Source: Arsenophonus sp052174115
GTDB taxonomy: Bacteria > Pseudomonadota > Gammaproteobacteria > Enterobacterales > Enterobacteriaceae
Direction: 5' to 3'
Assembly: GCA_052174115.1 (NCBI GenBank)
Contig: JBQMRX010000001.1
Span: forward strand, 1 to 64,000
Length of the DNA: 64,000 nt
The stretch's first letter is position 1, and each line of letters begins with the position of its first letter. Below, piece by piece: positions 1 to 10,300 of this stretch. The notes under the pieces were generated by a model, which was not told the origin of the DNA, did no database searches, and worked only from the letters and a program-made list of their open reading frames with translations. A program made the translations under genes and the position numbers.

Positions 1-185
1 ATTTTTATTTTTATTTTAAAAAATAAAAATAAAATATTTTAAAATAAATAATAATATAAAATATAGTAAGATTACTTTATAAAAATCATTTAAATACAAT
101 TTTCTCAATAATTTTGATTACTAATTTTATATTATACATAAACTTATAGTATATATAAAATATATTAATTTAAAATTAAATCACT

Positions 186-944
186 TTAATTATTGATTAA
201 TTTACATTGATAATCTTGAATTTCTCCAGCTGAGCCAAAATTAAAATAGAAAAAATTTAATCGAATTGCTAATAAAATAAATTTATTTTTTGTAACACTT
301 GGTATCATAGCTAAACCGTAATAAGAAATATTATCACCTCGCTCTTTAACATATTTTTCTAGATAATTAAATGGTGACGTTTTATTTATATCTAACCATG
401 AAATTTTAATAGCTATATATTGATGATTATTAATACTTTTTTTTAATGGTTGCCAATTATTAGTTAACATATCTTCATTTTCTTTTATTTTTTGATAAAC
501 TTCATGTTTTAAACAAGCTAAATGAATATGTAATTGATCTTGAGTTCGACCATATTTTGAATTTATAGCAAGAGAAAGAAATTGTTCATTGATAGGTTTT
601 TTTAATATTTTAATAATTTGTTCTCGATTTTGCCATGCTAATATGAAATAATTTTTAGTATTTTTTTGTTTTAAAATAGAACTTTCAATACCAGATATTT
701 TGTCTAATGGTAATAATAAATAATGTAATTTTCCTTTTACATCTTTATATATAACATATTTATGTTGTTTATCAATTTTAATACATGGTGATTTTAAAGT
801 ATTATTTTTAAATTGAGAAATACATTGTTTATTAATAGTTTTCCATAATTTATTATTGTTTATTTTTATATAAATTAAATAAATTAATATAAATAATGTT
901 AATATAAAAAATATTATAACTAATAATTTAATAATTTTTTTCAT
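186..944 (-). CDS. cdh: CDP-diacylglycerol pyrophosphatase Cdh
   Basis: Hydrolyses CDP-diacylglycerol to phosphatidate and CMP at the inner membrane. The 252 residues match the E. coli length of 251. A single hydrophobic anchor spans about residues 4-26, followed by a periplasmic-type domain. The family's HIT-like motif is visible as TQDQLHIHLACL (a Gly-Arg-Thr-Gln stretch just before it), and the C-terminal AEIQDYQC matches E. coli Cdh. A clear AAGGA ribosome site lies five to six bases before the ATG. It stands alone; neither pfkA nor tpiA, its E. coli neighbours, is present in the window. Identification is strong from overall similarity; activity is inferred from the family. Confidence 0.9.
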   Translation of the reverse strand: MKKIIKLLVIIFFILTLFILIYLIYIKINNNKLWKTINKQCISQFKNNTLKSPCIKIDKQHKYVIYKDVKGKLHYLLLPLDKISGIESSILKQKNTKNYFILAWQNREQIIKILKKPINEQFLSLAINSKYGRTQDQLHIHLACLKHEVYQKIKENEDMLTNNWQPLKKSINNHQYIAIKISWLDINKTSPFNYLEKYVKERGDNISYYGLAMIPSVTKNKFILLAIRLNFFYFNFGSAGEIQDYQCKLINN

Positions 945-2603
945 AAAAATCCTTTTATAAGAACTTTACTTAAAGTATTTTAAATGTCAAATTTATCGAT
1001 TATAATATTTTTCTTATTTAAAATAATATATATAAGTTTCTTATATTTTTATTAGCTTTATGTTATAAATATTTTTTTAAAAAATAATTTTCAGTAATTA
1101 AAACGTTTTAAAGATATCTTTTAATTTTTATATAAAATATAAAAATTAAAATAATAAAAAAATAAATAATGATAATTCTATGACTAACTTTTACTATATA
1201 TTTTAATAAGCAATATTTAAAAAATAATGTTAATTTTACTAAAAAAATAAAAAATATAATTTTAAAAAATATTAATAATTAATAAAAATTAAACTTTATT
1301 TTATTATATATAAATAAATAATTAAGTAATTAATATTATAATTAATAAATTATTTAAAAGGTTAAAAAAAATAATATATTTATATTTATTTTTATTAATC
1401 TTTAAATTTAAATACTACTAAATAACAAATATAAATAATTAAAATATTTGAATAATAGTAATATAAAAAATTAGTTAAATATAATTATTTAATATTATTA
1501 AAAATAATAAAATAATAATGATCATATCGTCAGTATTACTTTAATAATCATTATTAGTGAACATAATAATAAATATCTATATATATTTAATTTCATCTAA
1601 AATATTTTATAGAAAATTTAAATAATTTTTCAAACGAATATTTAAATAACAATATATAAATATTTAGTGTTGTTTTTGATAAATCTTTTTAAAATTATTA
1701 ATGTATTTTTAATTTTTTAAATATAAAAATAATTTATAGAAAAACTTATAAGCTTTATTTTTTTTTGAACTCTTACATTCTATTAAATATCCGAAAATAA
1801 TAAAGAACTTGTTTTGTTAAATTTTATTATTAATTATTTAATAAATATTTTATTAAATAATTAAAATCAATAATATATTTTTATTTTTAATAAATTTTAT
1901 TTTTTATTTTTTTTACAATTAAAAGTTAAATAATTGTTATCAAGTAATATTAATAAATTTATTTATAAACATTATTATAATTTTATTTATTAATAAGTTA
2001 TATAATACTAATTAATATTTTATAGATTTTATCTATATTTAATTTTATCTAATATGATATCAATATTATATATTTATAATTTGAAATCAATATAATTAAT
2101 TTAATTTATTAAATTAATTATATTGATTTCAAATAGAAATAATTTTTATTTTTTATATTTAAATGCAATAAAATATTATAATATTTTATTTTACTAAATA
2201 AAAAGATTTTATCTTTATCACTATTTCTATTAAAATTTTTAATAAACATTTTAATAATCAAAAAACTTTTATTTTTCTTATTTTATAAATATTATAGAAT
2301 AATATTTATTATATTTTAGTGAAAAAATTTGTTTTAATTATTTGACAATCTTTATAGTATTAAAATTAATAATAACTCTATAAATAAAATTAAAAGTGAT
2401 AAATATCATAAACTAATTATTATTTTAGTAAAAATAATTAATTTATTTTCATTATTTTTATGTTTATTAAAATATTTATTAAATTTTTAAATTTTTAATA
2501 TCTCCATTAATCTTTTTTATTTATAATTATATTTAATTATATTTTAAAAAATTTAACTAAAATAAGTTAAATAGATTAATTTTATTTCATTTAAAACATA
2601 AAA
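945..2603. other. AT-rich desert between cdh and fumC
   Basis: About 1.66 kb with no usable reading frame, tRNA or recognisable fossil that I could read. It contains a long perfect inverted repeat at 2079-2134, listed separately. Composition is almost entirely A and T, unlike the flanking genes. Confidence 0.7.
2079..2134. repeat. Perfect 27-bp inverted repeat (56-bp palindrome)
   Basis: Arms 2079-2105 and 2108-2134 are fully complementary around a two-base TT centre. I checked every pair. It lies in a desert, about 470 bp beyond the fumC stop on the minus strand, so it could be a relic terminator or a product of template switching. Confidence 0.85.
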
Positions 2604-4001
2604 TTATTTTTTCATTGTACCTATCATATTTTCAGGTTTCACCCAACTATCAAATTCTTCTTCTGTTAAATAACCTAGTTTTAATGCCGCTTTTTTAAGT
2701 GTTATTTCTTCTTTATATGCTTTTTTAGCAATTTCAGCAGCTTTGTCATAACCAATATGAATATTTAATGCAGTAACTAACATTAATGATTCATTTAATA
2801 ATTTATTTATACGTTCATAATTAGGCTCAATACCTTTTACACAATAATTATTAAAACTAAGCATACCATCTGTTAATAAACGAACTGACTGTAAAAAATT
2901 ATTGATAATCATAGGTTTAAAAACATTCAATTCAAAATTACCTGATGCACCACCAATATTAATAGCAACATCATTACCCATAACTTGAGCACAAATCATA
3001 GTTAATACTTCACACTGAGTTGGATTTATTTTTCCTGGCATTATTGAACTACCAGGTTCATTTTCAGGAATCATAATTTCACCAATACCACAACGCGGTC
3101 CTGATGCTAACCACCTAATATCATTAGAAATCTTCATTAATGAAACTGCTAATCCCTTTAATGCACCATGAGCATGAACTAAAGCATCACAAGTAGCTAA
3201 AGATTCAAATTTATTAGGTGAAGTTACAAATGGTTGACCTGATAATTTTGCAATTTTATTAGCGACTTGAATAGAATATTTATGATGAGCATTTAAACCT
3301 GTACCAACTGCTGTCCCACCTAATGCTAATTCACAAAGATGTGGAATATTTTTTTTAATATGTTCAATATTATGATTTAACATTGCTACCCAACCAGATA
3401 TTTCTTGACCTAAAGTTAATGGTGTTGCATCTTGTAAATGTGTACGACCGATTTTAATAATATCATTAAAAGCATCAGATTTTTGTTTAAAAGCAGTTTG
3501 TAGTTCTTTTAATTCAAATAAAAGTTTTTTATTTAAAACAATAACAGCGGCAACATGCATCGCAGTTTGAAATACATCATTAGAACTCTGACTTTTATTT
3601 ACATCATCATTTGGATGAATTAAGCGTTGTTGTCCTCTTTTCCCACCTAAAATTTCACTTGCTCTATTTGCTAATACTTCATTTATATTCATATTAGTTT
3701 GAGTACCAGAGCCACTCTGCCAGATTACTAATGGAAATTCATCTATATGTTTATCTTCTAAGATTTCATTAGCAGAAGCGATAATAGCATTAGCCTTATC
3801 TTTTGCTATTAAACCTAAATCAATATTTACTTCAGCTACTGCTTTTTTAGTTAATGCTAATGCATGAATTAAGATAATAGGCATTTTTTCTACTGAAATA
3901 CAAAAATATTTTAATGAACGTTGCGTTTGAGCACCCCATAATTTATTCGTAGGAATTTTAATTTCCCCTATTGAATCCTTTTCAGTGCGATATTCTAACA
4001 T
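2604..4001 (-). CDS. fumC: Class II fumarate hydratase FumC
   Basis: Reversibly hydrates fumarate to L-malate in the TCA cycle; a cytosolic, oxygen-stable homotetramer. At 465 residues it is close to the E. coli 467. The fumarase/aspartase signature GSSIMPGKINP lies at about 317-327, the substrate-site GRTHLQDATP carries His188, and SSNDVFQTAMH is near 129. An AAGG ribosome site precedes the ATG. With acnA it is one of only two TCA-cycle enzymes in the window. It is isolated between two deserts. Very secure identification. Confidence 0.97.
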   Translation of the reverse strand: MLEYRTEKDSIGEIKIPTNKLWGAQTQRSLKYFCISVEKMPIILIHALALTKKAVAEVNIDLGLIAKDKANAIIASANEILEDKHIDEFPLVIWQSGSGTQTNMNINEVLANRASEILGGKRGQQRLIHPNDDVNKSQSSNDVFQTAMHVAAVIVLNKKLLFELKELQTAFKQKSDAFNDIIKIGRTHLQDATPLTLGQEISGWVAMLNHNIEHIKKNIPHLCELALGGTAVGTGLNAHHKYSIQVANKIAKLSGQPFVTSPNKFESLATCDALVHAHGALKGLAVSLMKISNDIRWLASGPRCGIGEIMIPENEPGSSIMPGKINPTQCEVLTMICAQVMGNDVAINIGGASGNFELNVFKPMIINNFLQSVRLLTDGMLSFNNYCVKGIEPNYERINKLLNESLMLVTALNIHIGYDKAAEIAKKAYKEEITLKKAALKLGYLTEEEFDSWVKPENMIGTMKK

Positions 4002-5448
4002 TATTAGACCTTTTTAGAATAAAAAATTAATTTATATTAATCTATTTTATAAATAAATTTATTATGATTGAAATCATGCACTATTTTAATTGAAACATAA
4101 GATATAAATAACTTATTATAAGATAAATAAAAATTTTTCTTAATAAATAATAACATTATATGCTAAAGTCATCAATAAAATTCAATTCTATGATTAAAAA
4201 TAAAAATTTATATAATTAATTTTTATTATATTAAAAATTTTAATTATTTATTAATGAATAAATTTTTGATAGAAATAATATAAAATAATTAATTTTATTA
4301 TTAAATATTTTAGTACACTTTAAAATATATTTTAATAAATCAATATTTATAAATTTGATATGTTATATCAATAAAATTATAAAATTTATTAATTATATTT
4401 TATTTAAAGTAGTTAAAATAGCTAAAATAAAATTTAAACATAAAATATGATTAAAATTGCTATTAATCATTTAATTTATAATTATAAAATTATAAATATA
4501 AACTTAAATTAACTTATTTTCAACATCTTTAAAAAAGATATTTTTTTTAAAAAAAATCATAATTTATTAATATCTATTAGAATTATATAATAATTATTAT
4601 TAAATAATATTAAATTTTAATTAAATAAAATGATATTTCTGTATTAGAACATTGTATATTTTATATTAAAATTATATTAATCAAAATTAATAAATATATT
4701 TTAAAATATATTTTATGCAAAATGCAAACTAAAAATATTTTATATTTAAAATAAATAAATAAATAAAAAATTAAATTATATTAATTTTTATATCTGATGC
4801 ATAATTTATAATTTTATTTATTAATAATACTTTAAATAATATTATAATTAAATTAAATCATAATGAAGTAATTAAAATTATTTAAAAAATTAACTATTTA
4901 TATTAAATATTAATAATAAAATAAATATGTAATTATTATAGATCAAATAAAATTATTGAAGAATAAAATTCTTTAATTGATAAAATAATAAACTATTTAT
5001 TATGTTAAATAATATTTATATTTTAATTTAAATTAATTATAATAAATAAAATTATATATTATAAATATAATTATTCTGCTTTTTTAATTTTTTATTGTAG
5101 TTTTTTATATAAAAAATAATGATTATAATAATATATATAATATTTAGTTAACTAAATATTATATATTCTAAAAAAGATCATTGAAAACTTTAATACAATA
5201 ATATTTATAATAAATAATATTTTATTTTTTTATTTAAATTTCTACCACTATAATTATATTAATTAGTATTTAATTTATTTTTTAAATATAATTATTATTT
5301 TTATTTTCTTAAAAATTATTTTTAATTTATTATAATTAAATTTCACATAAAATTGATAGATTATACTAGTAACAAGTTACTATAATAAAATTATATATAT
5401 ATATAATTTCTAGTAACTAATGATTAAATAAAAAAATAAGGTATTTAA
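4002..5448. other. AT-rich desert between fumC and rsxA
   Basis: About 1.45 kb with no gene that I can support. It holds a 34-bp perfect palindrome (5133-5166) and a short hairpin of the form TAGTAAC-AA-GTTACTA just upstream of rsxA. In E. coli ydgK and cnu lie upstream of rsxA, but I could not read a fossil of either. Confidence 0.65.
5133..5166. repeat. 34-bp perfect palindrome upstream of rsxA
   Basis: A 17-bp arm pairs with its mirror image with no spacer, centred on AGTTAACT at 5146-5153. It sits 280 bp before rsxA. A binding site, a terminator relic or chance are all possible; such palindromes are easier to form in AT-only DNA. Confidence 0.7.
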
Positions 5449-6021
5449 ATGATAGATTATTTTTTATTATTTGCAACTATAATTTTAATAAATAATTTTA
5501 TTTTAATAAATTTTTTTAAATTACATCCTTTTATAGAGATTTATAAAAAACTAAAAACTATTATTACTATTGGGCTTATAACAATATTTATAATAATATT
5601 AACAATTATCTGTTCATGGTTTATTGATAAATTTACTTTAATACATTTAAATCTTATTCATTTACATATATTAAGCTTTATATTAGTTATTAGTATTCTT
5701 ATTCAATTTATCAAAATACTTATTTATAAAACAAATTTAATATTATGTCGTTTTTTAAATATTTTTTTACCATTGATTATATTAAATTGCGCAATACTTT
5801 ATCTAATTCTATTTAATATTAATCAATCATATAATTTTTTACAATCTATTTTTTATAGTTTTATTTTTGGAATGGGATTTTTTTTAATAACAATATTATT
5901 TTTTTTTATTCGCGAACATATTTTTATGGCAAATATTCCAACTGCTTTGAGTGGTTTATTTATTGAACTCATTACAATTTGGTTAATGTCTTTAGCATTC
6001 ATGGGATTTAGTTATTGTTGA
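5449..6021 (+). CDS. rsxA: Electron transport complex subunit RsxA (RnfA)
   Basis: Integral membrane subunit of the Rsx/Rnf ion-motive ferredoxin oxidoreductase family. The 190 residues form about six hydrophobic segments, close to the 193 of E. coli RsxA, and the ends match (MIDYFLLFATIILINNFIL; LMSLAFMGFS). Two family cysteines normally bind, together with RsxE, a [2Fe-2S] cluster in the membrane. Here the first, normally in LCPF, is replaced by His (LHPF at about residues 25-28), while the second is kept in ILNCAIL. An AAGG ribosome site precedes the ATG. The next gene starts ten bases after the stop, so an operon is likely. The altered ligand fits the absence of rsxE. Confidence 0.92.
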   Translation: MIDYFLLFATIILINNFILINFFKLHPFIEIYKKLKTIITIGLITIFIIILTIICSWFIDKFTLIHLNLIHLHILSFILVISILIQFIKILIYKTNLILCRFLNIFLPLIILNCAILYLILFNINQSYNFLQSIFYSFIFGMGFFLITILFFFIREHIFMANIPTALSGLFIELITIWLMSLAFMGFSYC

Positions 6022-6031
6022 TAACATTATA

Positions 6032-8440
6032 ATGAATATTTTATTAATTGTAATTTGTACTATTATCGGATTTTATTTTATTTTTAATTTTATTTTAGAA
6101 TTTATTTTTCTTTATTTTAAAATAAAGAAAGAACTAATAATAAAAGAAATTGATGATATTTTACCACAAAATCAATGTGGTAAATGTGGTTATCCAGATT
6201 GTCAGAAATATGCTGAAGCAATAGCCAATAATAATCAAATTATAAATAAATGTATACCAGGAAGTAAACAAGTAATGTTAAAAATTGCTAAATTACTTAA
6301 TATAAAACCACAAGAATTTGATGAAGATAAATCAAAAAAACAAGAACTAAAAATTGCTTTTATTAATGAAGAAAATTGTATTGGTTGTACTAAATGTATT
6401 CATATTTGTCCTGTTGATGCAATTATCGGAACAAAAAATGTTATACATACAGTACTAAAAGATCTTTGTATAGGTTGTGATCTTTGTGTTTCTACATGCC
6501 CAACAGATAGTATTGTTATGTTTCCAGTAAAAACTACTACTAAAAATTTAGAATGGGATCTTTTGATTTCTTCATTGAAAAATATCATCACTCAATCAAA
6601 TTCAATGTTAAAGGTTATGTTTCATAGTAAAAAAATAAATAATAAAATATTTAATTTTTTTAAGAAAATAATTTTAATAGAAAAAAAAACTTTTTCTCTT
6701 TTAAAAAGAATATATCTACCAAAAATAAAAACACAATCAAATCAGTTTTTCTTATTAAAACTCCCATTAGCTGATGAATTAATTATTCCTATTCAACAAC
6801 ATATAGATTTACCTGGAGATATTATTGTTAAAATTGGTGACTATGTTTTAACAGGACAAGCCTTAACTAAAAGTTGTAATTATAAAATTCCTATTCATGC
6901 AACTACTTCAGGTACTATTACTGCTATAGCATCACATATAACAATACATTCTTTAGATAAAAAAGAGCTTTGTATTTACTTAAAACCAGATAATAAAGAT
7001 AAATGGTGTAAGCGCAAACCTTTATTAAATTATTTACAATATTCTAGTAAAACTTTATTATCACATATTGAAAAAGCTGGTATAATAGAATTAAGTGATG
7101 CAGGTTTTTCTACTAAAACAAAATTAAAAAATGAAAATAAGTCGATTAATACTTTAATTATTAATGCTACAGAATGTGAACCTTATATAACTTCTAATGA
7201 TAAATTAATACAGAAGCACGCCAATGAAATCATTGAAGGCATATTAATCTTAATATATATATTAAGATCAAAAGAAGTTTTTATTAGTATTGAAGATAAT
7301 AAACAAAAAGCAATTATAGCTTTAAAAAAAGCACTTTTAGATTTAAATAAACAACACATAATTAAGATAAAAGTTATCCAAACAAAATATCTTTCAGACG
7401 AAATTAAACAATTAAATAAAATATTAATAAGTAAAAAAACACAAAATAATATTCATTCTTCTTTTATAAATATATTAATACAAAATGTTAGTACTGTATT
7501 TGCTATTAAACGAGCTATTATTGATGGTGAACCATTAATTGAACGAGTGATAACACTAACTGGTACTGCAATACAAAATCCTGGTAATTATTGGGTACGT
7601 TTAGGTACTCCTATTGAATTTTTATTACAACAAATTGGAGTTATTCCGCAACCAAAACAAATGGTTATGATTGGAGGATCATTAATGGGGGTTACCATAT
7701 ATGATTTAACCACTCCTATTATTAAAACCACTAATTGTATTTTTGTTCCTTTTTTATCGGAAATAAAAAAACCTAAAATTGAAGAAGCTTGTATTCGCTG
7801 TGGTTATTGTGTTCAAGTTTGCCCATCTAATTTATTACCACAACAACTTTATTGGTTTAGTCGATACCACGAACATGAAAAAACAGAAAAATATAATTTA
7901 TTCGATTGTATAGAATGTGGTGCCTGTGTTTATGTCTGTCCAAGTAATATTCCTCTTCTTCAATACTATCAAAAAGAAAAAAATGAAATAAAAATAATTG
8001 CTCAAGAAAAAAAACGTATCTCTGAAGCTAAAAAACGATTTAATACTAAAAAAACTCGAATTAAAAAAGAAAAAATTCTAATTCAACAACAACGTAATCA
8101 AAATGCTATTAAGTTTAAAATTAAAAATAAAATAGTAAATAATAAAATATTAATACAAATCAATTCACAAGAAAACAAAATTAAAAATAATAAAATTGAA
8201 CTATTTAATAGTCAATCAATTATTCAAACTAAAAAAACTAAGTTATATGATATTCAATTATCTAAAAAAACAATAAAAAATAAATCAGATTTAATAATAA
8301 AAAATACAATAGAACAACAATTAATCGATCAACGTAAAGCAATTGTTGCTTCAGCTATTTCTCGTGTTAAAGCAAAACGTGATGTACAAAATAAACTCTT
8401 TAATAACAAAAAAATAAATGACTTTAAAAATGAAATTTAA
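6032..8440 (+). CDS. RsxB-RsxC fusion, iron-sulfur subunits of the Rsx/Rnf complex
   Basis: One uninterrupted frame of 802 residues covers two proteins that are normally separate. Residues 1-180 are RsxB: an N-terminal membrane anchor, the cluster CGKCGYPDC, and two 4Fe-4S motifs, CIGCTKCIHICP and CIGCDLCVSTCP. After a poorly conserved linker at about 180-230, RsxC begins with IKTQSNQFFLLKLPLADE. RsxC 4Fe-4S motifs CIRCGYCVQVCP and CIECGACVYVCP are intact near 590-645. The Lys-rich tail ends with one copy of the DQRKAIVASAISRVKAK unit that is repeated in E. coli RsxC. The glycine-rich nucleotide loop of RsxC (GLGGAGFPT in E. coli) reads ELSDAGFST here. I saw no convincing ribosome site for a separate rsxC start; ATG codons at 6605 and 6620 are candidates. 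The stop overlaps rsxD. Confidence 0.88.
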   Translation: MNILLIVICTIIGFYFIFNFILEFIFLYFKIKKELIIKEIDDILPQNQCGKCGYPDCQKYAEAIANNNQIINKCIPGSKQVMLKIAKLLNIKPQEFDEDKSKKQELKIAFINEENCIGCTKCIHICPVDAIIGTKNVIHTVLKDLCIGCDLCVSTCPTDSIVMFPVKTTTKNLEWDLLISSLKNIITQSNSMLKVMFHSKKINNKIFNFFKKIILIEKKTFSLLKRIYLPKIKTQSNQFFLLKLPLADELIIPIQQHIDLPGDIIVKIGDYVLTGQALTKSCNYKIPIHATTSGTITAIASHITIHSLDKKELCIYLKPDNKDKWCKRKPLLNYLQYSSKTLLSHIEKAGIIELSDAGFSTKTKLKNENKSINTLIINATECEPYITSNDKLIQKHANEIIEGILILIYILRSKEVFISIEDNKQKAIIALKKALLDLNKQHIIKIKVIQTKYLSDEIKQLNKILISKKTQNNIHSSFINILIQNVSTVFAIKRAIIDGEPLIERVITLTGTAIQNPGNYWVRLGTPIEFLLQQIGVIPQPKQMVMIGGSLMGVTIYDLTTPIIKTTNCIFVPFLSEIKKPKIEEACIRCGYCVQVCPSNLLPQQLYWFSRYHEHEKTEKYNLFDCIECGACVYVCPSNIPLLQYYQKEKNEIKIIAQEKKRISEAKKRFNTKKTRIKKEKILIQQQRNQNAIKFKIKNKIVNNKILIQINSQENKIKNNKIELFNSQSIIQTKKTKLYDIQLSKKTIKNKSDLIIKNTIEQQLIDQRKAIVASAISRVKAKRDVQNKLFNNKKINDFKNEI

Positions 8441-9524
8441 ACAAATACTTACTTATTTTCGAATTAATCAATTAAAAAATATCAACTTATTTTTTAATTA
8501 TAAAAAACAAAGTACTAGTAAATTTATGTTATGGGTTATTATTGCTGCAATTCCAGGTATTATTTGTCAAATTTATTTCTTTGGAATAGGAATAATTTAT
8601 CAAATTTTATTGGCTATTATAACAGCTTTGATAAGTGAAACTGTTGCTTTAAAATTACAAAAATTACCAATTATTAACCATTTAAAAGATAATTCCGCTT
8701 TAGTAACGGCATTATTATTAGCCATTAGTATACCACCTTTATCTTCATGGTGGATAATTGTTTTAGGTACTACAATTGCAATATTAATTGCTAAGCATGC
8801 TTATGGCGGATTAGGTCAAAATATATTTAATCCAGCAATAGTTGGTTATATAATATTATTAATTTTATTTCCTGTAAAAATAACTAATTGGATATCACCA
8901 ATAGAAAATAAATCTATTTACTCAAATATTTTATCTTCCACACAACTTATTTTTACAAATAATCATTATACTAAAGAAACAATCTTAAAAAAAATAACTA
9001 TAAATTTTAATCGTTTAAATGAAATATTAAAAATTAATAACCTTAAAAAATGTTTTTTATTAATACATTTAAATAGTAAAATATTTCAGAAATCTACTAC
9101 TTTAGATAATTCATTAATTAGTATTAATTGGCGATGGATTAATCTTGGATATTTAATTGGTGGGATTATTATACTTACTCGCCGAATAATTACTTGGCAA
9201 ATTCCTGTAGCGTTTTTAACAATATTAACACTCTGTTTATCATTAACTTGGTTTATTATGCCATCACGATTCATTTCTCCAATAATATATCTATTTTCAG
9301 GAAAAATAATGCTTAGTGCTTTTTTTATTGCTACCGATCCAGTTACAGCTGCAATTACTTTTCGCGGACGTTTTATTTATGGTTCAATAATTGGATTATT
9401 AACTTGGATTATTCATATTTATGGTTGTTATTCTGATGCTGTTGCTTTTGCTATATTATTTGGTAATATTTTAGTTCCACTAATTAATTATTATAGTCAA
9501 CCAAGTACTTATTTAAATAAATAA
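8418..9524 (+). CDS. rsxD: Electron transport complex subunit RsxD (RnfD)
   Basis: Polytopic membrane subunit of the Rsx/Rnf complex, 368 residues against 352 in E. coli. Conserved stretches include KDNSALVTALLLAISIPP, YGGLGQNIFNPAIVGY and FFIATDPVTAA. In functional homologues a flavin is bound covalently to Thr in an S-x-A-T motif (SQATPLD in E. coli, about residue 187). The matching stretch here reads approximately RLNEILKINN, with no such Thr. The frame overlaps the rsxB-rsxC stop by 23 bases; an alternative ATG at 8430 would overlap by 11. It is the last intact gene of the locus, since rsxG and rsxE should follow. Confidence 0.92.
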   Translation: MTLKMKFKQILTYFRINQLKNINLFFNYKKQSTSKFMLWVIIAAIPGIICQIYFFGIGIIYQILLAIITALISETVALKLQKLPIINHLKDNSALVTALLLAISIPPLSSWWIIVLGTTIAILIAKHAYGGLGQNIFNPAIVGYIILLILFPVKITNWISPIENKSIYSNILSSTQLIFTNNHYTKETILKKITINFNRLNEILKINNLKKCFLLIHLNSKIFQKSTTLDNSLISINWRWINLGYLIGGIIILTRRIITWQIPVAFLTILTLCLSLTWFIMPSRFISPIIYLFSGKIMLSAFFIATDPVTAAITFRGRFIYGSIIGLLTWIIHIYGCYSDAVAFAILFGNILVPLINYYSQPSTYLNK

Positions 9525-10300
9525 GAAAAAATATATTAAAATTAATAGATATTATGGCATATTATATTAATTATTTTCTTCTTATGATAAGATTAAAAAT
9601 AATATTTTATATAAAAATTAAAATTATCATTAATAGATTAAATATTTATTTAATAAAAAATACTTAATTATATTAAAATTTATGATAATTATACAATAAT
9701 TATATTATTTAATAAGTAAATAAATAAATTATTAGATATTTTTAATATTATATATCTTTATATAATTAAAAAATCAAAAAATTTAATTATTACAATTATA
9801 TAAAATATCATATCTCATGAAAATATTAAATTTTATTGATATTAAAATGATAAAATATTTGTTGAAAATAATTTCTATAATAAAAAATCAATTTTTTATA
9901 CAATCAAGTATTATTAAATAATAATATTAATTTATATGATAAAATTAATATAAAATATAATTTATATTATTAATAATAATATAAATTAAAATAATTTTAA
10001 AGAGTTTATTACTATTACATGATTCAAAAATTATATATTAATATATGAATTGTCTTTTATTTTATTTATGCAATCAATTTTGTTTAACTGTTAATATTTT
10101 AAATATATTCAAAATAATGATCATAAATAAAATTAAGAATTTTTATTAAAAATTTATTACTTTTATAACTTTCATTTAATTAATTTTTTAATGAATAAAG
10201 ATTCAATTAATAAAATTAAAATTTATTTTATAAATAACAGCAATTTATTTTAAAATAAATATTTTTAAAAAAAATATAAAAAATTATAAGTAAATAAAAT
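9525..10300. other. Decayed rsxG-rsxE interval
   Basis: In enterobacteria rsxG (about 206 codons) and rsxE (about 231 codons) lie between rsxD and nth. Here only about 776 bases remain, with no frame of useful length. A possible rsxG start region is readable at 9532-9582 and is listed separately. I could not read an rsxE fossil next to nth. No terminator is obvious. Confidence 0.7.
9532..9582 (+). pseudogene. rsxG: Possible N-terminal fossil of rsxG
   Basis: Starting eight bases after the rsxD stop, 17 codons read Y-I-K-I-N-R-Y-Y-G-I-L-Y-stop-L-F-S-S. The E. coli RsxG start is MLKTIRKHGITLALFAA. Lys3, Arg6, Gly9, Ile10, Leu14 and Phe15 agree without a gap. The start codon is gone and an in-frame TAA is present. 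The match is short, so this rests mostly on position; rsxG directly follows rsxD in enterobacteria. Confidence 0.45.

Noticed and set aside
6400..6591. Minus-strand open frame inside rsxB
   Set aside because: It lies wholly within the RsxB iron-sulfur coding region and has no family resemblance or ribosome site; a shadow of the real gene.
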